Assembly: GCA_951812925.1 (NCBI GenBank)
Contig: OX638369.1
Span: forward strand, 55,688,373-55,752,372
Origin: Calliopum simillimum
Taxonomy: Eukaryota > Arthropoda > Insecta > Diptera > Lauxaniidae
DNA: 64,000 nucleotides
Reading direction: 5' to 3'
In this document: one piece after another, positions 24,392 to 35,019 of the stretch
Layout: the number at the start of each line of letters is the position of its first letter
Position numbering within the stretch: position 1 is the first letter of the stretch
Program-made: the position numbers and the translations under genes
Notes under the pieces: generated by a model
Told to the model about the DNA's origin: nothing
Databases searched by the model: none
What the model saw: only the letters and a program-made list of their open reading frames with translations

Positions 24392-24892
24392 AGGGCCGTC
24401 CACACGTACAGTCTTACCTGCGCAAGCCTAGTTCGTGCAAACTAGAGAGTTCGCGCATACTTTTCTTATCGTGTCCACACGACACAGGCAAGTCTGTGCA
24501 GTTTTCAGCATACTTCATTTTCATAGCAACATGACGTCTAGAAAAAATTTTATTTTCATTTGAATTGTTTTTTCTTTTGTATGTTTTCCAAAATAAATCA
24601 ATGAAAAAACGCAAAATTTTCATGACAGAGCTATCACAATCAATATAAATGCATTTGAAGACTGCAATTTAAGCGACAGATTGAAGGCAAGGCCTGTACG
24701 CCGTCCACACGTTCCAACTTGCCTGCGCAAGCTTAGTTTGCACAAAAAAATCTTTAGAAATTCAAAGAAAGCACAGGCCGCACTTTTAAACTGTGCAAAC
24801 TTGACTTTTGCAGTCCACACGTACAGACTTACCTGCATAAACCAGTTTGCGCAGGTAAGTCTTGAGGTAAAACTGTGCGTGTAGACGGCCCT
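24392..24892. mobile_element. PIF/Harbinger-like MITE, copy A
   Basis: 501 bp with termini AGGGCCGTCCACACG and AGGGCCGTCTACACG (inverted), flanked by TAA on both sides. Inner sequence has further inverted CCTGCGCAAGC / GCTTGCGCAGG words. A 3-bp TWA duplication and GGGCC ends fit PIF/Harbinger. About 90 % identical by eye to copy B at 30978-31476, in the opposite orientation. Confidence 0.75.
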
Positions 24893-24919
24893 TAAGACTT
24901 TTTGTTTAAATTTAATGTA

Positions 24920-25000
24920 GATAGTGTTGGCTCAATGCATAAGACGCTTGACTGATAACCTGAGGGAGTAGGTTCAAATCCCAGACAAGAAAGATTTTTT
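24920..25000 (+). other. tRNA-like sequence with A- and B-box matches
   Basis: TGGCTCAATGCATAAGACG resembles an A box/D arm. CTTGACTGATAACCTGAG resembles an anticodon arm. GGTTCAAATCC is an 11-nt B-box match, followed by a T run (Pol III terminator-like). A closed acceptor stem is not evident, so this is a tRNA-derived relic or SINE-like head rather than a functional tRNA. Confidence 0.45.
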
Positions 25001-25429
25001 TTTTTTGATTATTTTATTTTTGAGAGTGCACTCGAACCCCAGACAAGGTTTTATTTTAAGTTATAGCAAATATTTGACATTCCATCAAACAGATATCATT
25101 TTTGGCCCAATCAACAATATTTCAAGGTCCAATTAAAGGCATATTAATATTTACCGAAATTTGTTAATTATTAACAAATATTTTCTAGAATGTTCAATCA
25201 AATATGTTTCTGTGAGGGAAACATACTATTTTCTCAGTGTACAAAATTTAATTGGAGCTATAACACTTGAAGTTTTACAGAAAGTCGTTTAAAATGTTTC
25301 TGAAAGTTTTGATTGACACAATTTACATAGAGAATCACAGTCAAAAAAGTCATATCGTTATTGATGTTTCAAATATTTAAAGAAAACAATAGTGCAGGCA
25401 AATTAGGTAAAAACAGGTATTCATTTCTA

Positions 25430-25905
25430 ATTTTGTTGAACATGCACCGATTTTGATCCGACAGGACTCATTTTGTTCGTAATCAAATTTGAAACAAAAC
25501 CAACACATTAGTTTTTTTCGGCTTTTTTTTTTTTTGCTTAATATTTTTAAGACCACCCAAAAAAGCTTAACGTCAAAGAGGTGACCTCCCTACCCTTGCG
25601 CATTAGCCGCCATCTTAAAGTGAAATAAAATTCTACGTTTTTTTGATCTCGGACGCAATGTCCATAAGTTGATATTTTGAGCGGTAAAGGCCGCCAAAGT
25701 TACAAAAAATCAGTTTTTTCCATTTGCACCCACTGGGTGTTGAAAAGTTGTGATAACATAATTTGTAGCGCTTGCAAAAACAAGCAAAATAGTGTTTAAA
25801 TGAAGTTACTATCTCAATTGGTTCTCGAGTAATTAAGTATTATGTGATCAATGTTCAGATAAAAAACAAACAACATTTTTACACGCATTTTATTTTTAAC
25901 TTGCA
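25430..25905 (+). repeat. Dispersed repeat F3, copy 1
   Basis: GAACATGCACCGATTTTGAT...AACCAACACATTAG (about 25440-25512) and GCAAAAACAAGCAAAATA ... ACACGCATTTTATTTTTAAC (25774-25902) match 35025-35115 and 36710-36832 in the same order and orientation. Between them a GGTGACCTCCC...CGCCATCTTAAA segment also recurs near 32640-32675. Confidence 0.65.
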
Positions 25906-26232
25906 GTGCGCAATTTTTTCTAGGTCTTCATACATTTTTCAACAACTTTACTGTACTATTATAGGGGAACAGATGCTATTGTGGTATAGTTTTCAATGTG
26001 GTATGGTCGCATATCTCCGAATTGGGAAAGAACCTGTGAACGTCACTGCTTTTATCCTGTCAGAAAACATGAAAAACCAGGTATGTGTTGCTGTCATGGA
26101 CCAAAAAAAATTTTTCCGATGTCAGTTGAACGAAACGTAAATCGCGTGTGGTCGATGTAATTTTGCGTATTTTTTGGAAAAAAATTTTGTAAAGAAAAAG
26201 TTGCTTTTTGGTGAAGTTTTATTTATATTCAA

Positions 26233-26488
26233 CTAGCTGGCCTGGTTGCGACTTCGTTCGCCCATTCCATATGCCTTTACGTACGAAGACCCATCCATCT
26301 CCATCGTCCCTCTCTTCCAATCACCAAGGATTTTAAAGATCCATCCCCCCTCAGTGGCATCCCACCTCCTTAAGAACCTTCTACAGACCAAAAAAAAACA
26401 ATTTAAAAAAAAAATTATGTAAATCGGCCTTGTAGTTTCCGCGTTCATAAGCTACATACGGACACCATTTCATTTTTATATATATAGA
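26233..26488 (-). mobile_element. Short non-autonomous Helitron
   Basis: On the minus strand it reads TCTATATATATAAAAATGAA at the 5' end, then GGTGTCCGTATGTAGC. At the 3' end is a small stem GCGA...TCGC about 11 nt before the terminal CCAGCTAG, followed by T. Insertion between A and T without target duplication, 5' TC, 3' CTAG and the subterminal hairpin are the Helitron hallmarks. At 256 bp it carries no Rep/helicase. Confidence 0.8.
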
Positions 26489-27189
26489 TTAAGGTAAGTG
26501 AAAAATATTGCGAAGTAAGTGTTTAACTATGTAAATACAATTTTGTAATTTCTAATAATTGGCCAGTGTGGTATAGTCGGGCTTCGCTAATGTGGTATAT
26601 GTAACATTACCTAAGTTAATTAAGACAAGCTGCCTAAGCCGCTTTGGCATTTTATCCAATAATTTTAGGCAAATTACCTAAGTAAAATTTACCTAAGTTT
26701 TACCAAAGTTTTCTTTGCAATACTGCCTAAGAACTTAGCTGGAGCATATAGCCCTAAGTTCTAAGGCAAATTATACTCGATTCTTAGGTGAATTTGCGCA
26801 AGTTTTTCGTTATGTGTAGTTAAGTCATTTGTATGGAATTGTTTTATGTACATTTACTTCAATGGATAATGTTTCGGAAAGTAATAATCCAATTTTAAAA
26901 GGTTCAGTTTAATGAGGAAGATGCACAAAAAAGTGAATTAAATAACTATTCATCTTGGATGGCACCATATGCATAAAATAATATTTTCTGCACTTTAAAG
27001 CGAGGATAACTCGTACCTCGACCCGATATGGAAAAACGGTAAGATTCAGAATCAAGTACTTCAAATTATCCAAAAATAGTTGAGATTGAAATCGATCGAG
27101 GCAAAAAAGCGAGACAAAATACTTTACCGAGAATTCATTAAAAAAAAAATTACTGTTTTACTTGGTGACTTTTCGCAGCTTTCAGGTGT

Positions 27190-27667
27190 CAATTTTTTTG
27201 TTGCAAATCAAAGAGGAAATGTTCAAGAATGTTTTTAAGGTCATGAGCCGTTCAAAAAAAAAAATTTTGTTTGTATAACTTCTCATTGAAGAGTTATTGC
27301 AACTTAAAAAGTAAGATATTTTAATATGAACTCATAGGTAGTATTTCAAATCATAACTGTTAACAACTTTTTAAATTGGGTAATCTCCTAAACTATAAGT
27401 CGTACGCAAATACTTTTAACGTACTTTTGTAGGAAATTTCCTGTGCTACAAAATTGAAGACCAACATTTTTCTGTAAAAGTTAGCATTAGCGAGATATTT
27501 GCAAAAAACTGATTTTAAACACCTTTGAGCATTAATTACTTTTTATGCGCACACGACTTTGCAATGGACTTTTCACAGTTTGTGTATCATGCATAAATAA
27601 AGACAATTCCGGTGAAAAATTTCCACTGGGAATTTTTTCGCAGAAAATGTCTTATTTTCCTGGGCTA
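27190..27667 (-). repeat. Foldback family F4, single-arm copy
   Basis: On the minus strand it starts TAGCCCAGGAAAATAAGAC and continues through CCGGAATTGTCTTTATTTAT...GGTCATGAGCCGTTC. It matches 34135-34610 nearly base for base, including the central part. Only one arm is present; the partner arm was not found to the left. Confidence 0.7.
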
Positions 27668-27682
27668 CTCACTACAATCTTC

Positions 27683-27821
27683 ATAAAACAGTGTGAAATT
27701 TTCACACATTCTGAATAAAAATTGAGGCACACAGCAATGTGTAAAATTCTTCCACATTTTACAGGTTTCTGTGTGGTTTACTTTTTAACGCAGAATATGT
27801 GAAAATTTCACACAGTTTTAT
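27683..27821. mobile_element. 139-bp MITE
   Basis: ATAAAACAGTGTGAAATTTTCACACATTCTG-type arm at 27683-27713 is inverted at 27791-27821 with about three mismatches. GTGTGAAATTTTCACAC is itself palindromic. No coding capacity; the target duplication is not clear. Confidence 0.65.
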
Positions 27822-27960
27822 TTAGAGTGTTATTGTAGAAAAAAGATATCATATGCAAAACATAATAAGTGAGAAAACATACTATGTTAGTAAATATGTA
27901 CATAGTGTGTAGGAAATATGTATGACTGTTATAATTAAAAAGTTATCAATTAATTATCCA

Positions 27961-28125
27961 ATCCCAGTGTGCCAAACGGTTCATATCTCCGCTTTTTTAT
28001 CCGTTACGGATCCGTTACTGATCGAATCGTTTTTTTTTTTTTTGTTTTTTTTGAGAACTTCTCCCGCAAAACGGATCAGTAACGGATAAAAAAGCGGAGA
28101 TATGAACCGTTTGGCACACTGGGAT
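27961..28125. mobile_element. 165-bp MITE with perfect 46-bp inverted repeats
   Basis: The first 46 bases (CCCAGTGTGCCAAACGG ... ATCCGTTA) are an exact reverse complement of the last 46. A second inner stem CCGTTACTGATC / GATCAGTAACGG adds to the hairpin around a T-rich loop. Perfect arms suggest a young insertion or repair-driven homogenisation. Confidence 0.75.
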
Positions 28126-29560
28126 ATGTTTCACATCCAATACAGCTTTCAAATATTTCTATTTAGATAGAAATAAAAAATAGCAGTTAAAATAACAGCA
28201 GTATTCGACAATTTTTATATAAAATTATGACAACTTTTCCAGATGCTCGTATCTTTAAAATGCTATCAAAAATACAACCATTTTACTTATGCCTAACTTG
28301 TGAAATTTTCAAAACAGAAATTTTGAGGTCTTTTTATTAGAAGTTAAATTAAGCTTGAGCTTACTTCTCAAGCCCAAGCACTTAAAAGAAATCAAAAATC
28401 AATACAATTTATTCCCTTAAACTATGGAGAGATGGTTATTTTCATTAAATTAATGAATTTTTAAATAATTAATGAAGCATAACCGTAAAGGGTTACATTA
28501 TGGTAATAAAGTTTTTCCACTTGACATCAAGAGAGTCGTCTCTTCGACACACAAAGCAACGTCAAATGTTAAATGTACTGTCAATAACATGACAATCAAT
28601 TGAATTTTGTTTCAAAAACAAAACTGCGTAATTTTTCGCTATCAGCTTATTAATTTTTGTTGTTTTTTCTTTTTTAATTGATAAATTATGTTTTTCTTTG
28701 ATGTTGAGTACAACCGCTCGAAAGTAGGTGGCTTTCAAACAATTTAATGAAACAAAACCGCTTACTAAGGGGTTGCTTCTCTTTTTTCTGCTGATGAACG
28801 AATATTGAAGAAAAGTTTCAAATTGCAAAATAAGGAATTTTCCTTCATTTTTTTTGGTCCGGTCAAGTTAAATAGGCTGAAATAGTTAGCTGAATTCATG
28901 TATGAAGAAGTAAATTACGGCTCGTACTCACAAATTCACAAAAAATAAAAAATTCAATATGAAATTTAGCAAATTTAAAAATTTTCACTAAAGTGAAACT
29001 TCTCTGGTCCCAAGGGTATTGTTTTTCCAAATGCAGAAAAACTTTTTTTTTTAAGAGAAATAAAACACATTGAAATGACCAAATCACATTCGCACGATAA
29101 GATTTTTTTTTAGTTGTGATGCTTTGAAGTTGATAGAGAAACGTTAAAACAATTCCAAAAGAATCTGATTCCGTGACTCAAGGAGAGTGTCTGCCTAATC
29201 AAACTTTGAGTGTATTTACTATTGCAAAAGTTTAAGTGGGAATACTAAATGTGGAAAAAGTTACTGTATATCATAGCATCAAGGATTAGGAAATAAGGTC
29301 AGTAGTGGTGGTCACGTAGAAATTATATTTTGAGCAACAGATCGAATCGGTTGAAGTTACGGTTTTTCATGCTAAACTTTTTTCTTTCCAAGTAAAACAG
29401 AGCCAGGTATAAACATACGATAACTGTTAAAAGTTAAATCATCTTTTTTTTCCTAAAAAATTACATTTATCTAAGGAAAAAAATTCTCAAGAATATTCAT
29501 GGTAAAGCTTATTATGAATTAAAGAACTTCTTGGAAAAGTGAGGAGAAAAGTTAACTACT
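28126..29560. other. Non-coding stretch
   Basis: AT-rich, with many homopolymer runs. No exon or named repeat recognised. Confidence 0.4.
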
Positions 29561-29566
29561 TACATA

Positions 29567-30860
29567 AGGAGTGAAATCGAAAAAATCTTAACACACGTTT
29601 TATCTAATAATTTTTTTTGGGTGTAAAATTTAAAAATTTCTTTGATCTAGATATCTTTGAAAAATATGTCAGTTATTATTTTTAATGACAAACATGTTGA
29701 TTTGTTGTGAGTTTGATCAAAATGAGTGAAGAAAAAGAAGTACGTCTCAAAATTATTAAAAATTTTCAAAAAAATCCAAATTGGACCTACAAAAAATTGG
29801 CCAAAGAATTGAAGGTCTGCCGTCAAACTGTTTCTAATGTTATTAAATAGTTTCAGGAGAATTTTACCATCGATGGGAAACCTTGTTCAGGAAGAAAACA
29901 AGGACCACATGATAGTGGGAAAGCCAAGAAAATTTAAAGCATATTGAATAGATCTCCAAACACATTAGCTAGAAAAGCTGCCCGGTTAGCACAGTGCTCT
30001 GACTATTTGGTGCGAAAAGTTAAAGCCAATGCAGCTTTGAAAACATACAAAGTCCAAAAAGTTCCATGAATGCTGCAAAAAATTTAATCGCCAAAAGTAG
30101 GGCTCGGAAATTATAATCGAATTTCATACAAAAATATTCATGATGTATAATGGACGACGAAACGTATGTACTGGCTGATTTTACGCAGCCTCCGGGTCAA
30201 AATTTTTATGTTGCTGATGCTCGAGGAAATGTCGAAGAACAATTTAAAATCCAAAAGCAGACAAAATTTCCTAAAAAATTCCTGGTATGGCAAGCTATAT
30301 GCAGTTGCGGCAAAAGAAGCAAGTCATTTGTTACAGTGGGTTCTATAAATACCGAAATATACATCAAAGAATGTTTGAAAAAAAGACTTATTCCTTTTAT
30401 AAGAGAGCACAATGTGTCCACATATTTTTGGCCTGATTTGGCATCATGTCACTACAGCAAGAAAGCTCTGGAGTGGTACCAAAGTAATAACATAGTTTTT
30501 GTACCAAGAGAGGCCAATCCTCCAAATTATCCGGAGCTAAGACCAGTGGAGAGATATTGGGGTCTTGTGAAAAGAAACTTAAAGAGCACAAAAAAGGTGT
30601 CCCAAAATATCGAAGATTTTAAAAGGAGATGGGCAAACTGTTCCAAAAAGGTGTCTGAAACAACTATCAAATCTCTAATGGAAGGCTTACCAAAAAATGT
30701 CCACGAGTTCATAAATAGTGGTTAGAACTATAAAAGTTATATTTTTCTGTAATTTGTAAAATACTATCAATTAAATAAAAAAAAAAATCAAAACTCTAAG
30801 ATCAACCGTTTAAAAACTATTGAATTTTACATATGTTAAGATTTTTTCGATCTCACTCCT
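29567..30860 (+). mobile_element. Full-length ITmD37E (DD37E) transposon, inactive
   Basis: 1,294 bp between TA dinucleotides. Termini AGGAGTGAAATCGAAAAAAT and, inverted, AGGAGTGAGATCGAAAAAAT; the TIR is about 27 bp. It contains one interrupted transposase frame (29722-30725). Length, TA target and catalytic spacing all fit the ITmD37E branch of Tc1/mariner. Confidence 0.88.
29722..30725 (+). pseudogene. DD37E transposase with stops and a frameshift
   Basis: ATG at 29722 opens MSEEKEVRLKIIKNFQKNPN and an HTH (NWTYKKLAKELKVCRQTVSNVIK), then TAG at 29848. More stops follow at about 29935 and 30067, and a frame change before 30150. From 30150 a 191-residue frame holds the catalytic core: MDDETYV (first Asp), WPDLASCHY (second Asp) and PELRPVERYWG (Glu). 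Exactly 37 residues lie between the second Asp and the Glu, hence DD37E. The C-terminal half is uninterrupted and ends HEFINSG. It is inactive because the DNA-binding half is broken. Confidence 0.87.
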
Positions 30861-30895
30861 TATATGTAGGTATGTAGAGACAGAAATACAATAGG

Positions 30896-31815
30896 GGTAT
30901 TCACGATCTGGAGTAACGTCCTGAGTAATGGAGCAACAGGGTAACAGTGCACAACTTCAACAACAAAATATACGTAAAGGGCCGTCCACACGCACATTTT
31001 ACCTTAAGACTTACTTGCGCAAACTGGTTTGTGCAGGTAAGTCTGTACGTGTGGACGGCAAAAGTCAAGTTTGCACAGTTCAAAAGTGCGGCCTGTGCTT
31101 TCTTTGACTTTCCAAAGATTTTTTTGTGCAAACTAAGCTTGCGCAGGCAAGTTGGGACGTGTGGACGGCGTACAGGCCGTGCCTTCAATCTGTCGCTTAA
31201 ATTGCAGTCTTCAAATGCATGTATATTGCATGTGATAGCTCTGTCATGAAAATTATGCGTTTTTTCATTGATTTATTTTGGAAAATATACAAAAGAAAAA
31301 ACAATTCAAATGAAAATAAAATGTTTGCTAGACGTCAAGTTTCAATGAAAATGAAGTATACTGAAAACTGCACAGACTTGCCTGTGTCGTGTGGACGCGA
31401 CATAAAAAGTATGCGCAAACTCTCTAGTTTGCACGAACTAGGTTTGCGCAGGTAAGACTGTACGTGTGACGGCCCTTAAGTTACTCTGTTACTCTTTTAC
31501 CCTTTTAGTCATGCTATTTTCTAGTGTAAAATAATCTTACACTTTTGCCTTTTTTTACTATTTCTATTTCTATATGTAGAAACGTTTTAACTTGTTTATC
31601 ATTGAGAGACAATTTTCGTTCATCAAAAATAAAAATTAGAATAAGAGCAAAATATTCACAAAAAATTTTTTTTTTTTTTGTTTTCAGTTAAAATTATTTT
31701 GATAAACAAAAAGAAAATATACGTGCAAAAGTATGGAGTATGCTCACAATTCAGAGTAACCGAGTGCACTTTTACCCTGTTACTCAGCTCGTTACTCCAG
31801 ACCGTGAATAACTCT
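30896..31815. mobile_element. TIR element with GGAGTAACG arms, host of Harbinger-like MITE copy B
   Basis: GTATTCACGATCTGGAGTAACG...CAGGGTAACAGTGCAC (30898-30952) is inverted at 31763-31812 (GTGCACTTTTACCCTG...CGTTACTCCAGACCGTGAATA). Removing the nested 499-bp MITE leaves about 420 bp. No ORF; the superfamily is not assigned. Confidence 0.7.
30978..31476. mobile_element. PIF/Harbinger-like MITE, copy B
   Basis: 499 bp with termini AGGGCCGTCCACACG and AGGGCCGTCACACG (inverted), flanked by TAA on both sides, as for copy A. It is inverted relative to copy A. The ORFs of 60-100 residues inside both copies are conserved only because the DNA is, and lack family features. Confidence 0.75.
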
Positions 31816-32837
31816 TATACAAAAAAATCTTAAAAAGTAAAAAAAAATATCTATAGAAGAAATTCAAACGGCGTAATTATTTTTAAAATTTTTTTTTTCA
31901 GGCATTCAACATTTTACTTTATTTCTAATTAAAAAAAGTAAAAAAAAGTAGGTATTATTTACAGCTTAACCCACATATGACCTGCAATGCCATATGGCAT
32001 TCAAAATTTACTTCTCTGTACAAATAATTTAAATTGATAACTAGATAAATTTTGAATTTTAATATTTTTCAGCAATTTAAACTCAGATTTTAATTATTTT
32101 CGGGCAAGTTCGTTATTTGATTACGTGTTGTCTGACTATCTAGTGATATTTTTTTAAAAATGTTTTTACGTACATATTGTTGTTATGAAAGAGTATTCTA
32201 AAATAAAAATCAACTAAATTCGTTTTAAAATAAACGAGTTGTGATGATTTTAGAAACTTAAATGCCATATGGCAACGCTGAGCTTGAGTAAGCAAACTAG
32301 TTACTAACTATTGTTTCTTTTTCTGGTGGCATGTGACACGACAAGACAATTTATACAATATAAAAACTACTTTTTCGATATATCATCGCTCACTATAACA
32401 TATTCTTGAAGACCAACCTCAAATACGCCTTCACCCAAAAAATTGGAACGGTAATACAAACAATACCAACTTCATTAGATGTAACTAAACTGCATTTACA
32501 CAAGGTTGAATATTCTAAAAATATACAATAACCTAGAAAAAATTTAAATATTCTACATAGTACAGTAAAAATGTACAATGACCTAGAAAAAATTGCTTAA
32601 TGTTTTTAGGACCACTGTAGAGGCCTAAGCCACTAAGGTGACCTCCCCACCTTTGCGCTTTAGCCACCATCTTGAAATATGTTTGATTCGATATATCTCG
32701 TTTCCTATTGGTAGGACAGAAAATTTTTTTTTTAACGTTTATTTAAACCAAATTCATTAAGTATTACTATAAATAAACAAACAGTTTGAAATATACATCT
32801 CTTATTATACACTGTCCCATATTCGAGCTCTCAAGTA
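31816..32837. other. Non-coding stretch
   Basis: AT-rich; GCCATATGGCAT palindromes occur near 31990 and 32262. A segment GGTGACCTCCCCACCTTTGCG at 32638 is shared with 25584. No gene. Confidence 0.4.
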
Positions 32838-34084
32838 ACAAGTCATTCGATAAGCCCGTAGGATAAGTAAGAAAAATCAAAATTTTGACAAAACTCGATT
32901 TTATTATTCAACATAGTTGCCTTCGAGGGCGATACAACGAATATAGCGATTTTCCAACTTTTCGTTACCACTTTTACAGTACGATTTCTCTTTCTCGTCG
33001 TGAGATTACTTCATCATTGGACTTAAATTTCTTTCCAGCAAGCATTCTCTTGAGATCTGAAAACAGGATAAAGTCACTGCGTGCTAAATCTGGAGAATAC
33101 GGTGGGTGGGTAAGCAATTCGAAGCCCAATTCATTCAATATTGCCATAGTTTTCATCGATTTGTGACACGGTGCATTGTCTTGGTGAAACAACACTTTTT
33201 TCTTTTGCAAATGTGGCCGTTTCTTTGCGATTTCAGCCTTTAACCGATCCAAAAGTGCACAGTAATAGTCGCTGTTGATGGTGGTTCCTTTTTGGAGATA
33301 GTCGACGAATATTATTCCCTTCGCATCCCAAAATACAGACGCCCTCACCTTACTGGATTCGTTTCGACGACTGCTGTCTACTCAGCTGAGTGTATTTTGG
33401 ATTTTGGTGTGTAATAGTGAAGCCATGTGTCATCTATTGTCACATATCGACAATAAAATTCGATTTTATTGCGGCTTAACAGCGCCAAACACTCCTCTGA
33501 AGCATCAATTCGTTGTTGTTTTTTGGTCTACTGTGAGCTCATGCGGCAGCCACTTTGCACATAGCTTTTGCATATTCAAACGTTCATGTAAAATGGTAAA
33601 AATACTACCATCTGATATCTTTACAATGTCAGCTAGCTCGTGCACCTTCAATTTGCGATCGTTCATAACCAATTTGTGGATTTTTTTATGTTTTCTGGAA
33701 TAACAGCCTCATTTGAGCGTCAACTGCGCTCTGCATCATTTGTGCTGGTACAACCACGTTTAAATTCAGCAATCCACTTTTCTACCATTTGTCTCGATGG
33801 AGCAGGGTTCAGATAAGGTTTATCAAGCCATTGTTTGGTTTCCACTGTATTTTTTTTCATCAAAAAGTAATGCTTTATCAAAGCTCGAAATTTACTTTTT
33901 TCTATTTTTATTTCACTTACAAAAGTTGCTTTACACAAAATGCTATAACTCACGAATCAATAGTCAGATTGCTGTCAAATTTATACACGTATCGTTTGAA
34001 GGTTAGTACTAAATAAAAATTATATGGAAAAAATTCTACTAAAGCCATCTATGTGTCATCCTACGAACTTATTGAATGACCTGT
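32838..34084 (-). mobile_element. Full-length mariner, inactive
   Basis: 1,247 bp between TA dinucleotides. Termini ACAAGTCATTCGATAAG (32838) and, inverted, ACAGGTCATTCAATAAG (34084), followed by C(C/T)CGTAGGAT on the left and TTCGTAGGAT on the right. Length and TIR are normal for mariner. Confidence 0.88.
32974..33953 (-). pseudogene. mariner (DD34D) transposase with frameshifts
   Basis: Starting near 33953: SKFRALIKHYFLMKKNTVET (HTH region), SRQMVEKWIAEFKRG, then after a frame change NIKKIHKLVMNDRKLKVHELADIV. The catalytic half is open from 33348 to 32974 with VLFHQDNAPCH and HPPYSPDLARSDF; 34 residues separate the two Asp, giving DD34D, though the usual PSD is RSD. At least two frame changes and several stops, so it is inactive. 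Confidence 0.83.
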
Positions 34085-34134
34085 TACATTAATGGAATAA
34101 TTATTCTTAAACAAAATACATCTTTTTGAACTTA

Positions 34135-34991
34135 TAGCCCAGGAAAATAAGACATTTTCTGCGAAAAAATTCCCAGTGGAAATTTTTCACCGGAATTGTC
34201 TTTATTAATGCATGATACACAAACTGTGAAAAGTCCATTGCAAAGTCGTGTGCGCATAAAAAGTTATTAATGCTCAAAGGTCGCTAAAATCAGTTTTTTG
34301 CAAATATCTCGCTAATGCTAACTTTTACAAAAAAATGTTGGTCTCCAATTTTGTAGCACAGAAAATTTCCTACAAAAATACGTCAAAAGTATTTGCGTAC
34401 GACTTCTAGTTTAGGAGATCACCCAATTTAAAAAGTTGTTAACAGTAATGATATGAAATACTACCTATGAGTTCATATTAAAATATCTTACTTTTTAAAT
34501 TGCAGTAACTCTTCAATGAGAAGTTGTACAAACAAAAGATAATTTAATTTTCTATATACCGTACAAATTTTTTTTTTTCGAACGGCTCATGACCTTAAAA
34601 ATATTCTTGAATAACCGTTAAGGCTTCGAAATTACTGTTTTTTTAAGGATATCTGCGAATTGGTAAATACTACGATAAAAAGTAATAGGACGAAGTTTGT
34701 AGAGAATTACAAGATCTACAAAAAATAAGCGATATGTGTACACATAGAAGTAACCTGCGCTACAAAATTGGAGACCAACATTTTTCTGTAAAAATTAGCA
34801 TTAGCGAGATATTTGCAAAAAACTGATTTTAGCGACCTTTGAGCCTTAATAACTTTTTATGCGCACACGACTTTGCAATGGACTTTTCACAGTTTGTGTA
34901 TCATGCATAAATAAAGACAATTCCGGTGAAAAATTTCCACTGGGAATTTTTTCGCACAGAAGCTCTTTTTTCGTCTTATTTTCCTGGGCTA
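34135..34991. repeat. Foldback family F4, two-armed copy
   Basis: TAGCCCAGGAAAATAAGAC at 34135 is inverted at 34991. Arms of about 210-230 bp (34135-34348 and 34762-34991) are about 95 % identical by eye. The right arm has a small insertion (CACAGAAGCTCTTTTT). The centre includes the segment shared with 27190-27430. Confidence 0.78.
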
Positions 34992-35019
34992 TTATCGATA
35001 TAAGGCAGGCAAATTAGGT

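Larger units (their letters stand above)
23846..25239. mobile_element. 1.4-kb TIR element with TA flanks and tRNA-like sequences, host of a Harbinger-like MITE
   Basis: Termini CACTGAGAAAACAGTATG (23846) and, inverted, CACTGAGAAAATAGTATG (25239), flanked by TA on both sides. Subterminal AATTAACAAATA segments are also inverted. It contains tRNA-like B-box sequences in opposite orientations near 24190-24220 and 24975-24985, and the MITE at 24392-24892. No transposase. The superfamily is undecided. Confidence 0.65.

Noticed and set aside
24920..25000. Functional tRNA gene
   Set aside because: A- and B-box matches are present, but no closed acceptor stem or standard cloverleaf could be drawn by eye, and it lies inside a repeat element.
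30901..31455. ORFs of 78-100 residues that recur at 24414-24884
   Set aside because: They recur because the Harbinger-like MITE is duplicated; opposing frames are equally open and nothing resembles a transposase or Myb-like protein.
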